In this document: piece after piece, positions 40,340 to 49,456 of the stretch
How positions within the stretch are numbered: position 1 is the stretch's first letter
Layout: the number at the start of each line of letters is the position of its first letter
Origin: Nocardioides sp. dk884
GTDB lineage: Bacteria; Actinomycetota; Actinomycetes; Propionibacteriales; Nocardioidaceae
NCBI RefSeq assembly: GCF_009557055.1
Contig: NZ_CP045649.1
Location: 372,001-436,000, forward strand
Direction of reading: 5' to 3'
Length of the DNA: 64,000 bases
Notes under the pieces: generated by a model
Told to the model about the DNA's origin: nothing
What the model saw: the letters and a program-made list of their open reading frames with translations, nothing else
Databases searched by the model: none
Translations under genes and position numbers: made by a program

Positions 40340-41502
40340 CAGACCGGCTGCTCCTGCTGGGCAGCGGCGCGACGGGCCATGTTCTCCTCGACCTCGCGGC
40401 GCCAGGCCGCGTTCGGCTTGGTGGTGTCGATCTCGAACTCGAAGCGGTCGACCATCTCCGCCTGCACCTCGCCGACGTCGACGTAGAACTGCTCATACCA
40501 GCGACGCAGCTGGTAGACCGGCCCGTCCTCCTCGCACAGCAGCGGGTTCTCGATGCGCGCCTTGTTGCGCCAGATCTCCACGTCCTGCTCGAAGCCGATG
40601 CGGATGAAGTCGCCCATCTTGCGCGCCATCGCGGTCGAGGCCTCGTCGTCGAGACCGGGCAGCTTCTTCACCATCACGCCGTACTGCAGGACGAAGGAGT
40701 TCTCATCGATCGGGTAGTGGCAGTTGATGAGCACCGAGGGGACGTCGTTGCCGTCCTCGTAGTGGTAGGTGAGGTCGTCGATCATGAACGACGGGCCGTA
40801 GTAGCTCGCGGTGGAGCTGGTGCCCTTGTTCTTGGGGGCGTTGCTGCCGGCGGCCTGCGGCCGGGCGACGTCCTCGCGGCCCACACCGTTCATGATCTGC
40901 GTGGCCACGTGGCCCTCGAAGATGTTCTTGAAGTACGTCGGGAACGAGTAGTGCACGTAGAAGAAGTGCGCCATGTCGACCACGTTGTCGACGATCTCGC
41001 GGCAGTTCGCGCCCTCGATCGTCGTGGTGTACCAGACCCAGTCGGTCCACTCGGGGTCTTCGTAGCCGGCGATCTTGGGGATCGCGGCGTCGGCGGGCGG
41101 CGGGTTGCCCTCCGGGTCGTTCCAGACGAAGAGCATGCCGTCCTGGATCATCGTCGGCCACGCGGCGGTACGCGCGCGGAGCGGGACGCGGCGGGCGTAG
41201 GGGATCGACTTGCAGCGACCGTCGCCACCCCAACGCCAGTCGTGGAAGGGGCACGCGATCTCGTTGCCCTTGACCTCGCCCTGCGACAGGTCGCCGCCCA
41301 TGTGGCGGCAGTAGGCATCGAGGACGTTGACCGCGCCGTCCTCGCCCGCGAACACCACCAGCTTCTGGCCGAAGGCCTTGATCTGGTGGGGCTTGCCGTC
41401 GGCGAAGTCCCGGATCAGGCCCAGGCAGTGCCAGCCCCGGGCGTACCGGGTGGGCGCGGGGCCCGTCTCGATGTGGCGAACCTCGTCCTCGACTGCGGTC
41501 AT
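40339..41502 (-). CDS. kshA: Rieske oxygenase, KshA-like 3-ketosteroid 9-alpha-hydroxylase
   Basis: KshA hydroxylates C9 of 1,4-androstadiene-3,17-dione-type steroids, which leads to opening of ring B. The 387-residue product has the Rieske cluster motif with Cys65 and His67 (CRHMGGDL) and Cys84 and His87 (CPFHDWRW). The mononuclear iron ligands fit Asp172/Asp176, His179 and His184 in the DNVVDMAHFFYVH segment. The KshA-like start RYARGWHCLGL is present. It is first in its operon, behind a motif at 41606-41620. Electrons probably come from the KshB-like protein at 34168. Confidence 0.88.
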   Translation of the reverse strand: MTAVEDEVRHIETGPAPTRYARGWHCLGLIRDFADGKPHQIKAFGQKLVVFAGEDGAVNVLDAYCRHMGGDLSQGEVKGNEIACPFHDWRWGGDGRCKSIPYARRVPLRARTAAWPTMIQDGMLFVWNDPEGNPPPADAAIPKIAGYEDPEWTDWVWYTTTIEGANCREIVDNVVDMAHFFYVHYSFPTYFKNIFEGHVATQIMNGVGREDVARPQAAGSNAPKNKGTSSTASYYGPSFMIDDLTYHYEDGNDVPSVLINCHYPIDENSFVLQYGVMVKKLPGLDDEASTAMARKMGDFIRIGFEQDVEIWRNKARIENPLLCEEDGPVYQLRRWYEQFYVDVGEVQAEMVDRFEFEIDTTKPNAAWRREVEENMARRAAAQQEQPV

Positions 41503-41569
41503 TGCGCTCTCCGTTCCCTGTCAAAAGTCCCGTGTCAAGCCGCACGAGCGGCCGATCTGAGGATCTCCG

Positions 41570-41620
41570 AGTGTGCTCGCAGCCACAGCCGGTCCCGGCG
41601 TCAAGTCCCACTCATCGAAA
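41570..41620 (-). promoter_or_regulatory. Candidate kshA promoter: degenerate 15-bp motif plus CACACT
   Basis: TCCCACTCATCGAAA (41606-41620) keeps one half of the palindrome. On the minus strand CACACT (41575-41570) lies 40.5 bp away, centre to centre, which is the spacing found at the stronger sites. Confidence 0.45.
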
Positions 41621-41663
41621 CATCGCGTGACGATGTCGCACCTGACCTGCCGCCGGCGCCAGG

Positions 41664-41714
41664 TCCCACTCACCGGTAGCCTCGAAGGCGCCGCCGAACC
41701 AGTCCCAGCATCGT
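41664..41714 (+). promoter_or_regulatory. Candidate promoter of the KstR-like tetR gene: 15-bp motif plus CATCGT
   Basis: TCCCACTCACCGGTA (41664-41678) matches 14 of 15 motif positions. CATCGT (41709-41714) lies 40.5 bp downstream, centre to centre. The GTG start is at 41752 with GGAGAGG before it. Confidence 0.5.
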
Positions 41715-41751
41715 CGCCCCGGCTGGACCCGAGAGCAGAGGGAGAGGTGCC

Positions 41752-42351
41752 GTGCCGCGCATCGCAGAGGGCCGACCGGCCGCGGAGCCCAGCTCCTCAG
41801 AGCAGAAGGAGCGCCACCAGCGCATCCTGCGCGCGGCCTCTCGCCTGGGCGCCGAGCACGGCCTGGAGCACGTGCAGATGCACGACGTGGCGAAGTCCGC
41901 CGGCGTCGCGATCGCGACGCTCTACCGCTACTTCCCCTCCAAGACCCACCTGTTCACCTCGGTGATGCGCTACCAGGTCGAGCGGTTCTCCACCAGCGGC
42001 GCGCTGCCGGTCGGGCTGCCGCCGGCGCAGGCGGTGGAGTCGCTGCTGGTGGGGATGACCCACGAGATGGCGCGGCGCCCGAAGCTGTCGCTGGCGATGA
42101 TCCAGTCCAACAACCAGGCCCAGTCCGCGGCGACGCCGGAGTCGGCGGTCAACGACGCGATCTTCCAGCAGGTCGTCCTCGAGACCGCCGGCCTCACCGA
42201 CCCGACCGAGGAGGACGACCGGCGGGTGCGCCTGATCGTGCACTGCTGGTACGGCGTGCTGATCTCGGTGCTCAACGGTCGCCTGGGCATGACGGAGGCC
42301 GAGGGCGACATCAAGATGGCGACCGGGCTGCTGTTCACCGACCGTCCCTGA
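41752..42351 (+). CDS. KstR-like TetR family regulator
   Basis: The 199-residue product has a TetR helix-turn-helix (about 40-62, VQMHDVAKSAGVAIATLYRY) similar to that of KstR, the repressor of early sterol genes, including the extended QKERHQRILRAASRL helix before it. No KstR-type site (TnnAACnnGTTnnA) was noticed upstream of the local genes, so its operator may be different. It is divergent from the kshA operon. Starts at GTG 41752. Confidence 0.82.
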   Translation: MPRIAEGRPAAEPSSSEQKERHQRILRAASRLGAEHGLEHVQMHDVAKSAGVAIATLYRYFPSKTHLFTSVMRYQVERFSTSGALPVGLPPAQAVESLLVGMTHEMARRPKLSLAMIQSNNQAQSAATPESAVNDAIFQQVVLETAGLTDPTEEDDRRVRLIVHCWYGVLISVLNGRLGMTEAEGDIKMATGLLFTDRP

Positions 42352-42375
42352 GCCGCCCCCGGCCCCGCGTGCGGG

Positions 42376-43299
42376 TCAGCCGTTGAGGGTGCCGACCCCG
42401 GTGGTGTCCAGCTTCGCGACGCTGTACGCCGCGTAGGTCTGGTGCTCGGAGCGGTCGGCGAAGTACGACGAGAGCTGCTCGTCGAGCTCCTCCACCGAGA
42501 AGGTGCCGTCGGCCGCGGTGAACTTCTGCTCCACCGTCGGGGCCGCCATCAGCGCCACGAAGTCGCCGTACGCCACGAACACCTGGCCGCTGATCCGCGC
42601 GGCGGCGGGAGAGGCGAGGTAGGACACGAAGGTGGCGACCCGCTCGGGGGCCAGGATGTCGAGCTCGCGGTTCTCCGGGTCCTCGGCGAAGACCTTGGAG
42701 GTCATCTCGGTGCGGGCCCGCGGGCAGATCGCGTTGGCCGTGACGCCGTAGCGCGACAGCCCGCGCGAGGTCGACAAGGTGAGCGCCACGATGCCGGCCT
42801 TGGCCGCGGCGTAGTTCGCCTGGCCGGGGGCGCCGAAGAGGAACGCCTCGGACGCGGTGTTGATGATGCGCCCGTAGACCGGGGCGTCCGCGGCCTTCGA
42901 CGCGGCGCGGAAGTGCACCGACGCGGCGCGCGACAGCGAGGCGTGGCCCTTGAGGTGCACCCGGACGACGTCGTCCCACTGCTGTTCGGACATGTTGAAC
43001 AGCATCGTGTCGCGGGTGATGCCGGCGTTGTTGACGACGATGTCGAGCCCGCCGTAGGTCTCCACCGCGGCGTCGACGAGCTGCTGGCCCATCTCCCAGG
43101 TGCCGATGTCGCCCTTGACGGCGATCGCCGCGGAGCCGAGGGCCTCGATCTCGGCGACCACCCCGTCCGCCGCGTCCCCCATGTCGTTGACGACCACGTT
43201 CGCGCCGCGCGCGGCGAGTGCCAGGGCCTCGGCCCGGCCCAGTCCGGCGCCCGCGCCGGTCACGACGGCGGTACGCCCCGTGAGGTCGGTGTTGCCCAT
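42376..43299 (-). CDS. Short-chain dehydrogenase (FabG/Hsd4A-like)
   Basis: A 307-residue SDR with TGAGAGLGRAEAL, VVNDMGD, NNAGITRD, TASEAFLFGAPGQANYAAAKAG and a C-terminal extension of about 60 residues. This matches the N-terminal dehydrogenase part of peroxisomal multifunctional enzyme type 2 and actinobacterial Hsd4A, and the divergent gene encodes the Hsd4B-like hydratase, its functional partner. ATG 43299 follows AGGAG. It should oxidise 3-hydroxyacyl-CoA side chains. Confidence 0.83.
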   Translation of the reverse strand: MGNTDLTGRTAVVTGAGAGLGRAEALALAARGANVVVNDMGDAADGVVAEIEALGSAAIAVKGDIGTWEMGQQLVDAAVETYGGLDIVVNNAGITRDTMLFNMSEQQWDDVVRVHLKGHASLSRAASVHFRAASKAADAPVYGRIINTASEAFLFGAPGQANYAAAKAGIVALTLSTSRGLSRYGVTANAICPRARTEMTSKVFAEDPENRELDILAPERVATFVSYLASPAAARISGQVFVAYGDFVALMAAPTVEQKFTAADGTFSVEELDEQLSSYFADRSEHQTYAAYSVAKLDTTGVGTLNG

Positions 43300-43359
43300 G
43301 AACACTCCTGTCCTGCTGCTCGTCGGGGCGGGCAGCAGCCCGGCCCCCGGGTCGCTGCG

Positions 43360-43411
43360 ACCCTAGGAGCGGGCGGGTACGACGTCTCGCCGCGCATCCC
43401 GCTGAGTGGGC
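43360..43411 (-). promoter_or_regulatory. Candidate promoter of the Hsd4A-like gene: 15-bp motif plus TAGGGT
   Basis: TCCCGCTGAGTGGGC (43397-43411) is a near-perfect inverted repeat. On the minus strand TAGGGT (43365-43360) fits TAnnnT, 41.5 bp away. Confidence 0.55.
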
Positions 43412-43441
43412 CGCGCCCGGGGGTGCGCCGGGCCCGCCGGG

Positions 43442-43492
43442 GTCCAGTCAGTGGGACCGGGGGTCGACCCGACCCCGTCCGGGTGGTCACGT
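43442..43492 (+). promoter_or_regulatory. Candidate promoter of the Hsd4B-like operon: 15-bp motif plus TCACGT
   Basis: GTCCAGTCAGTGGGA (43442-43456) is the motif in plus orientation. TCACGT (43487-43492) lies 40.5 bp downstream. The GTG at 43499 follows after six bases, exactly as at hsaD, so a leaderless transcript is likely. Confidence 0.58.
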
Positions 43493-43498
43493 AAGCCC

Positions 43499-44371
43499 GT
43501 GCCTATCGACGTCGCCACCGCGCTCGGCGCGGAGCCCACCGTGCGAGAGGTCTGCTGGACCCCGCGCGACGTGCTGCTCTACCACCTCTCCGTGGGCGCC
43601 GGCCGCGACGCCGCGAGCGATCCCGAGCTCGCCTACACCTTCGAGCGCGGCCTGCAGGTGCTGCCGACGTTCGCGATGGTCGCCGGCAAGGGGCTCTCCG
43701 CAGGCGACGAGGCCAGCGCGCCGGAGATGCGGATGCCCGGCATCGACATCGACCTGCGCCGGATCCTCCACGGCGGCCAGGCGCTGACCGTGCACCGGCC
43801 GCTGCCCGCGCAGGGCCGCGCCCGCCTCCGCACCCGGGTCGCGGAGGTCTGGGACAAGGGCAAGGCGGCGGTGATCGTGCTCGAGCACGACGCGCGCGAC
43901 GAGCAGGACCAGCCGCTGTGGACCACCCGCATGCAGATCTTCGCCCGCGGCGAGGGCGGCTTCGGTGGCGAGCCCGGTCCGGAGAGCGCCTGGAGCGCCC
44001 CGGAGCGCGGGCCCGACCACGTGCTGGAGTCCCCGACCCGCCCCGACCAGGCGTTGCTCTACCGCCTCAACGGCGACCTCAACCCGCTGCACATCGACCC
44101 CGAGTTCGCCCAGGCGGCCGGGTTCGAGCGGCCGATCCTGCACGGGCTCGCCTCCTACGGCATCGTCGCCAAGGCGATCGTCGACGGGCTGCTCGACGGC
44201 GACGCCGCCCGGTTGGACTCGCTCTCGGTGCGCTTCGCCGGCTCGATCCACCCCGGCGAGACGATCCGCACCGCGGTGTGGCGCGACGGCGCCGACCTGC
44301 TGCTGTCCGCGACCTGCCCCGAGCGCGATGGCCAGCCGGTCCTGACCCACGCGACCGCCCGGGTGCGCTGA
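43499..44371 (+). CDS. Two-domain MaoC-like enoyl-CoA hydratase, Hsd4B-like
   Basis: The 290-residue double-hotdog protein resembles mycobacterial Hsd4B (Rv3538): N-terminal MPIDVATALG, QVLPTFAMVAG, GIDIDLRRILHG, VWDKGKAAVIVLEH, ARGEGGFGG, and the active C-terminal hydratase-2 motif with Asp193 and His198 (YRLNGDLNPLHIDPEFA). It should hydrate 2-enoyl-CoA side chains for the Hsd4A-like SDR next door. The GTG at 43499 is chosen because the N-terminus then matches the family and the start lies at the expected point after the -10. Confidence 0.86.
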   Translation: MPIDVATALGAEPTVREVCWTPRDVLLYHLSVGAGRDAASDPELAYTFERGLQVLPTFAMVAGKGLSAGDEASAPEMRMPGIDIDLRRILHGGQALTVHRPLPAQGRARLRTRVAEVWDKGKAAVIVLEHDARDEQDQPLWTTRMQIFARGEGGFGGEPGPESAWSAPERGPDHVLESPTRPDQALLYRLNGDLNPLHIDPEFAQAAGFERPILHGLASYGIVAKAIVDGLLDGDAARLDSLSVRFAGSIHPGETIRTAVWRDGADLLLSATCPERDGQPVLTHATARVR

Positions 44372-44372
44372 G

Positions 44373-44999
44373 GTGGTCGCCGGGGAGTCCTTCCGCGAGT
44401 GCTCGTCGCCGCCGGTGGACGGCGGCGTGGACGCCGCGGTGGCCGCCGTACGACGGCTCGCGGAGGCGCTGCTGCGCACCGGCGACACGGCGGCCGTCGA
44501 CCTCGACGACCTGGCCCGGCGGATCACCGCGCTGAGCGAGGAGGTCGAGGAGCACACCCCGGCCCTGGACACCCGGATGGTGGACATGTGGTCCGGGGAG
44601 GGCGCCACCCGCCACGACCCGGTCACCGGCCCCGAGAACGCCCTCGCACCCCCGCTGCACCTCACCGGCCACGAGGACGGCTCGGTCTCCGGCACGGTCC
44701 GCCTCGGGGTGCTCTACCAGGGCCCGCCCGGCTGCGTGCACGGCGGCGTGAGCGCGCTGCTGCTCGACCACACCCTCGGCGTCGCGAACGCCTGGGCCGG
44801 CACGGCCGGGATGACCGGCACGCTGACGGTCCGCTACCACGCACCGGTGCCGCTGCACGAGGAGCTGCTCATCAGCGGTCGCCAGGAGCGCGTCGAGGGC
44901 CGCAAGATCTGGACCACCGGCACGATCTCCCACGACGGAGAGGTGCTGGTCAGCACCGAGGGGCTGTTCATCGACGCCCTGCTCCAGCGCCCCCGATGA
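44373..44999 (+). CDS. PaaI-type hotdog acyl-CoA thioesterase
   Basis: The 208-residue product has a helical N-terminal part and a hotdog domain with GPPGCVHGGVSALLLDHTLGVANAW, the PaaI/4HBT signature. GTG 44373 is one base after the preceding stop. It is similar in layout to the thioesterase at 20775-21386. Probably a CoA-recycling enzyme of the side-chain pathway. Confidence 0.78.
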   Translation: MVAGESFRECSSPPVDGGVDAAVAAVRRLAEALLRTGDTAAVDLDDLARRITALSEEVEEHTPALDTRMVDMWSGEGATRHDPVTGPENALAPPLHLTGHEDGSVSGTVRLGVLYQGPPGCVHGGVSALLLDHTLGVANAWAGTAGMTGTLTVRYHAPVPLHEELLISGRQERVEGRKIWTTGTISHDGEVLVSTEGLFIDALLQRPR

Positions 45000-45006
45000 G
45001 CAGCAG

Positions 45007-46464
45007 GTGACCTCGGGCAGCGCCACCGCCGCGCGGGCCGGCACCCCTGGTGCGCCGCGCCCGGCGGCGATGATCGCGGTGCTGTGCGCGGCCGGCATCT
45101 GCGTGGCGCTCGTGCAGGCGATGATCTTCCCCCTGGTGCCCTCGCTGCCCGGCATGCTCGGCACCAGCGCCGCCGACGCGACCTGGGTGGTCAGCGCGAC
45201 GCTGATGGCCGCCGCGGTCGCGACCCCGGTGAGCGGTCGCCTCGGGGACATGGTCGGCAAGCGCCGGGTGATCCTGGCGAGCCTGGGGTTCCTCATCGCC
45301 GGCTCGCTGGTCTGCGCGGCGTCCTCGAGCCTGCTGCCGATGATCGCCGGCCGGGCGCTCCAGGGCCTGGCGATGGGCACGATCCCGTTGGGGATCAGCG
45401 TGATGCGCGAGGAGCTGACCACCCGTCAGATGGCCACCGGCATCGCGGTGATGAGCGCGACGATGGGCATCGGCGGGTCGATCGGGATGCCGCTGAGCGC
45501 GCTCGTGCTCGCCGTCGCGTCGTGGCGGGTGATGTTCTTGCTGGTCGCGCTGATCGCGTCGGTGTGCGCGGTCGCGGTGCTGCTGGTCGTCCCGCCCTCG
45601 CGGGTCACCAGTCCCGGCCGCTTCGACCTGCTCGGGGCCCTCGGGCTGGCGGTGGCGCTGGTCGCGTTCCTCCTCGTGGTCACCCGCGGTCAGGAGTGGG
45701 GCTGGGCCAGCCCGCGCATCGGCGCCCTCGCCGTGCTCGTCGTCGCGGTGCTGGCCTGGTGGACCCGCTTCGAGCTGCGCCGCCGTGACGCCCTGGTCGA
45801 CCTGCGGGTCTCCGCGCGCCCGACGATGGTCTGGGCGAACCTCGCGGCGCTGGCGCTCGGCTTCTCGATGTACCCCCAGGGGCTGGCCTTCCCGCAGATG
45901 ATGAACGCCCCGACCTCCACCGGCTACGGCCTCGGCCTCGACATGGTCGTCGCGGGGCTGGTCATCGGCACCGGCGGGCTGACGATGCTGCTGCTCGCCC
46001 CGCTCGCGGCCCGCTTCATCGTCGTACGCGGAGCGCGGCTGAGCCTGATGCTCGCCGGCGTCCTGGTCGCGCTGTCCTACGCCGTGCCGCTCGTCTGGTA
46101 CGACGAGCCCTGGTACTTCGCGCTGGCCAGCATCGTCATGTGCGCGGGCCTCGCCTTCGGGATGGGCGCGCTGCCGCAGCTGGTGATGTCGGCGGTCCCG
46201 GTGGGGGAGACCGGCGCCGCGAACGGGGTCAACGCGCTGATGCGCTCCCTGGGCCTCGCCGTCTCCGGCGCCGTGGTCAGCATCGTGCTGGCCGCCTCCA
46301 CGCTCGAGGCCGGCGGCGCGACGTACCCCACCCTCGGCTCGCTGCGGCTGAGCTATGCGGTCACCCTGCTCGCCGCGCTCCTGGTCGTCCTCTGCGCCTG
46401 GCGGGTCCCGCGCGCCGGCACGGCGGTGGCGGGTGCCGGTGCGGGTGCGGCGGGGCGCTCGTAA
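45007..46464 (+). CDS. MFS transporter, DHA2-like
   Basis: The 485-residue membrane protein shows MFS features: RLGDMVGKRRVIL after helix 2, GRALQGLAMGTIPLG in helix 4, and about 14 hydrophobic segments. It follows the thioesterase gene by 7 bp, so it belongs to the Hsd4B-like operon. It is related to the carrier at 24063-25496. Its stop TAA (46462-46464) lies inside the second 80-bp repeat copy, which therefore touches the end of the coding region. Confidence 0.83.
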   Translation: MTSGSATAARAGTPGAPRPAAMIAVLCAAGICVALVQAMIFPLVPSLPGMLGTSAADATWVVSATLMAAAVATPVSGRLGDMVGKRRVILASLGFLIAGSLVCAASSSLLPMIAGRALQGLAMGTIPLGISVMREELTTRQMATGIAVMSATMGIGGSIGMPLSALVLAVASWRVMFLLVALIASVCAVAVLLVVPPSRVTSPGRFDLLGALGLAVALVAFLLVVTRGQEWGWASPRIGALAVLVVAVLAWWTRFELRRRDALVDLRVSARPTMVWANLAALALGFSMYPQGLAFPQMMNAPTSTGYGLGLDMVVAGLVIGTGGLTMLLLAPLAARFIVVRGARLSLMLAGVLVALSYAVPLVWYDEPWYFALASIVMCAGLAFGMGALPQLVMSAVPVGETGAANGVNALMRSLGLAVSGAVVSIVLAASTLEAGGATYPTLGSLRLSYAVTLLAALLVVLCAWRVPRAGTAVAGAGAGAAGRS

Positions 46465-46540
46465 CTGCGCAATTGCTGAGATAAACACCTGGTACGTCCG
46501 GGGACCGGTGGTTTTCCCAGCAAGTGCGCCGAAAGACACC
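46461..46540. repeat. 80-bp dispersed inverted-repeat element, copy 2
   Basis: Same length and layout as the copy at 30656-30735: both start GTAACTGCGCAATTGCTG, share a central ACCGGTG and TTTTCCCAGCAA, and end in a GCGCC-A-rich stretch. The inverted repeats here have decayed slightly (CAAGTGCGC for CAATTGCGC). The first bases of the element supply the stop codon of the upstream carrier gene. Confidence 0.75.
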
Positions 46541-46618
46541 GCCCCGACCGCCCCGCCCCCGGCCCCCCGCCCCCGGCCCCCCGGGAAGCCCAGCCCACCC
46601 CGCGGCGTTGAGTCCTGG

Positions 46619-47587
46619 GTGAGGCTCTCGCTGCTCGACCGTTCCCGGACCCGTGTGGGGCACCCCGACGCGGAGGCGTTGCATGCCACGGTGGCCCGCG
46701 CGGAGCATGCCGAGCTGATCGGCTACGAGCGGTTCTGGGTGGCCGAGCACCACGCGGTGCGCGGTATCGCCTCGGGCGCGCCGGCCGTGCTGCTGGCCGC
46801 GGTCGGGGCGCGCACCTCCCGCATCCGGATCGGGTCGGGCGGGGTGATGCTGCCGCTGCACCAGCCGCTGGTGGTCGCCGAGCAGTTCCTGGTGCTCGAC
46901 GCGCTGCACCCCGGACGCGTCGACCTGGGCCTGGGCCGCTCCCTCGGCTTCACCGCGCCGGTACGCCGCGCGCTGCGCCGCGACCTCGACGCGCCCGACT
47001 CCTTCGCCGACGACCTCGCGGAGCTGCGCGGCTACCTGGAGGGCAGCGGGGAGGTCACCGCGCGCCCGGCGACCCCGGGCCGGGTGCCGATGCACGTGCT
47101 CGCCACCGGGCGCGGCGTCGAGGTCGCCGCCCGGCTCGGGCTGCCGGTGGTGGTGGGCGGACCGGTCCTCGACGCCGAGGAGCTGCCCGACCTGTTGGCC
47201 GGCTATCGGCGCCGGTTCCACCCCCATCTCGGCAGCAACCCCTGGGTGACGGTCTCCCTCGACGTCCTGGTCGCCGCCGACGACGCGAGCGCCCGCGAGC
47301 TCGCGCTCCCGGAGGCCTGGGCGATGGCGCTGGCGCGTCGCGACGGCGAGTTCCCGCCGCTGGAGCCGGTGGCCGGCATCCGCGCGGCCACCTGGTCCGA
47401 CCAGGTGCGCCGCCGCGTCGAGGCCTCGCTGGACCGCGCCGTGCTCGGCAGCCCGGCGACCGTGCGGCGGCGCCTGGAGGAGCTCGCCGAGCGCACCGGC
47501 GCCGACGAGCTGATGTCCAGCGCCTCGACGTACGACCGCGACGCCCTGCTCGTCTCCGACCGGATGCTGCGCGACCTCGTGTCCTGA
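46619..47587 (+). CDS. LLM-class flavin-dependent oxidoreductase
   Basis: The 322-residue product is a bacterial-luciferase-like enzyme: LSLLDRSRT, YERFWVAEHHAVRGIASGAP, TSRIRIGSGGVMLPLHQPLVVAEQF and HPGRVDLGLGRSLGF. It belongs to the MsnO8/YhbW-like branch rather than the F420-type protein at 28651. Start GTG 46619 has no clear ribosome site. Its relation to the catabolic operon is uncertain, as the 80-bp repeat stands between. Confidence 0.8.
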   Translation: MRLSLLDRSRTRVGHPDAEALHATVARAEHAELIGYERFWVAEHHAVRGIASGAPAVLLAAVGARTSRIRIGSGGVMLPLHQPLVVAEQFLVLDALHPGRVDLGLGRSLGFTAPVRRALRRDLDAPDSFADDLAELRGYLEGSGEVTARPATPGRVPMHVLATGRGVEVAARLGLPVVVGGPVLDAEELPDLLAGYRRRFHPHLGSNPWVTVSLDVLVAADDASARELALPEAWAMALARRDGEFPPLEPVAGIRAATWSDQVRRRVEASLDRAVLGSPATVRRRLEELAERTGADELMSSASTYDRDALLVSDRMLRDLVS

Positions 47588-47601
47588 GCGGCGCGCGGCC
47601 C

Positions 47602-49251
47602 TCAGACCTGCACGCGCGCCCGGACCACCTTGCCGGTGGCGTTGCGGGGGAGCGCCTGGTCGGTGATGCGCCAGTGGGTGGGGACCTTGAAGTAGGCCAG
47701 CGAGGCGGCGACGTGCTCGCGCAGCTCCTGCTCGAGCTTCTCGGCGTCCACCTCCGTGCTGCGTCGTACGACGACCGCCGCGACCTCCTGGCCGAGGTCG
47801 TCGTGATCGATGCCGAGGATCAGCGCCTCCTCGACGTCGGGGTGCTCCATCACCACGCCCTCCACCTCCGCGGGGTAGACGTTCTCGCCGCCGCGGATGA
47901 TCAGGTCCGAGCGCCGCGTCGACAGGCGCACCCGGCCCTGCTCGTCGAGCTGGCCGAGGTCGCCGGTGTGCAGCCAGCGGTCCGGGCCGATCGTGGCCGC
48001 GGTGGCCTCGGGGTCCTCCCAGTAGCCGAGCATGTTGTAGACGCTGCGCGCGCAGATCTCGCCCTCGACGCCCGGCGGCAGCGCGTTGCCCAGCGGGTCG
48101 CGGACCTCGAGCTCGACGCCGATGATCGGGCGGCCCAGGGTGCCGGGGGCCTCCTCGAGGTCCATCGGGGTGGCCACCGCGAGGGCGGTGCACGACTCGG
48201 TGAGGCCGTAGCTGTCGGCCAGCGACGCGGCGAACGGCAGCTGGGAGCGCAGCTGGTCCTTGAACTGCGGGGAGGACGGCGCCGAGGCGAGCGCGAAGGC
48301 CCGCAACGAGGAGGTGTCGTAGCGGCCCAGGTCGCCGTGCTCGAGCAGCCGCTTGGCCATCGTCGGGACCGCGCCCCAGTTGGTCACGCGCTCGCGCTCG
48401 ATCAGGCTCATGACGGCGTCCACGTCGAACGCGCCGAGGTGCATGCTGATCTTGGAGCCGGTGCCGAGCCGGGTGACCACCAGGTTGTGCAGGCTGCCGA
48501 TGTGGAACAGCGGCATCACCAGCAGGTGGTTGCGATCGCGAGGGTCGGTCGGGTCGCCGAACGCCGCCAGCAGCGCGTCGTTGTAGCGGTGGTACTCCAG
48601 GACGGCCAGCAGGTTGCGGTGGGTGTGCACCGCGCCCTTGGGGCGCCCCGAGGTGCCGGAGGTGTAGATGATCACCGCCGGGTCGTCCTCGGCGATGGTG
48701 GCCGCGGGCAGCGGGCTGCCCCGGTGCTCGGCCACCAGCCGCGGCAGGTCCTCCTCGACCGTGAGCACGGTGAGCCCGTCGACGGGCTGCACGAGCGCCG
48801 CGCGGCGCTCGTCCACGACGAGCACCTGGGGGCGGGTGTGGCCCAGGCCGTAGGCGAGCTCGCGCTCGGTCCACCACGCGTTGTAGGCGACCGCGACCGC
48901 GCCGATCGAGACCGTCGCCCAGAAGGCGAGGACCCAGCCGGGGTTGTTCGCCGAGGCGATGGCCACCCGGTCGCCGGGCTGCACGCCGTACTGCTCGCGC
49001 AGGGCGTGCGCCAGCGCCGTGACCTGCTCGGCGTGCTCGGCGTAGGAGAGCCGCTCGTCCCTCGTGACGAGGTAGTCGCGGTCACCGTGCTCGACGGACT
49101 GCTCCAGCAGCGCGCGCAGCGAGAGGTCGCGGTGCGCGTGGACGCGCAGCGTCGTGCCGAGGACCTCCTCCTCGACGAGCTCGAAGCGACCGCCGGGACC
49201 GGTGAGGTCCGCGATGGCGCGCATGGCGTGGGCGTGCAGATCCGTGGTCAT
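47602..49251 (-). CDS. Acyl-CoA synthetase, FadD-type
   Basis: The 549-residue AMP-forming ligase has [18 protein letters not shown] (about 190-206), [33 protein letters not shown] and the catalytic Lys in [13 protein letters not shown] 49251 is preceded by GAGGG; a longer in-frame start at 49338 is unlikely because it would place the candidate promoter inside the gene. It probably activates a steroid side-chain acid or ring fragment; the substrate is not readable. Confidence 0.85.
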   Translation of the reverse strand: MTTDLHAHAMRAIADLTGPGGRFELVEEEVLGTTLRVHAHRDLSLRALLEQSVEHGDRDYLVTRDERLSYAEHAEQVTALAHALREQYGVQPGDRVAIASANNPGWVLAFWATVSIGAVAVAYNAWWTERELAYGLGHTRPQVLVVDERRAALVQPVDGLTVLTVEEDLPRLVAEHRGSPLPAATIAEDDPAVIIYTSGTSGRPKGAVHTHRNLLAVLEYHRYNDALLAAFGDPTDPRDRNHLLVMPLFHIGSLHNLVVTRLGTGSKISMHLGAFDVDAVMSLIERERVTNWGAVPTMAKRLLEHGDLGRYDTSSLRAFALASAPSSPQFKDQLRSQLPFAASLADSYGLTESCTALAVATPMDLEEAPGTLGRPIIGVELEVRDPLGNALPPGVEGEICARSVYNMLGYWEDPEATAATIGPDRWLHTGDLGQLDEQGRVRLSTRRSDLIIRGGENVYPAEVEGVVMEHPDVEEALILGIDHDDLGQEVAAVVVRRSTEVDAEKLEQELREHVAASLAYFKVPTHWRITDQALPRNATGKVVRARVQV

Positions 49252-49293
49252 CGTGCCCTCGATCGGGGTGGTGGCGTGACGGGGGAGGCGGTC

Positions 49294-49343
49294 AGTGTGG
49301 GGCGCCTGGAAGCGACGCACACCACATTTCCCGATCACCGGGA
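49294..49343 (-). promoter_or_regulatory. Candidate fadD promoter: 15-bp palindrome plus CACACT
   Basis: TCCCGATCACCGGGA (49329-49343) is a strong motif copy. On the minus strand CACACT (49299-49294) lies 39.5 bp away. The region holds two motif copies, one for each divergent gene. Confidence 0.52.
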
Positions 49344-49359
49344 CGTGGACCCTACCCCG

Positions 49360-49410
49360 TTCCAGTGACCGGGATCACCTCTACCTGCGGGTGATCGCGG
49401 CCACTTCCAT
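49360..49410 (+). promoter_or_regulatory. Candidate promoter of the 49.5-kb SDR gene: 15-bp motif plus TTCCAT
   Basis: TTCCAGTGACCGGGA (49360-49374) differs from the hsaD copy at one base. TTCCAT (49405-49410), a weak -10, is 40.5 bp downstream, centre to centre. Confidence 0.5.
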
Positions 49411-49456
49411 GGGCGCCCTGTGGCCGGCGCCGACGCCGGCCGGGAGGAGGGCATCG

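Noticed and set aside
41503..41751. A KstR operator (TnnAACnnGTTnnA) between kshA and the KstR-like gene.
   Set aside because: No such palindrome was found by reading; only copies of the CCCACT-type motif are present.
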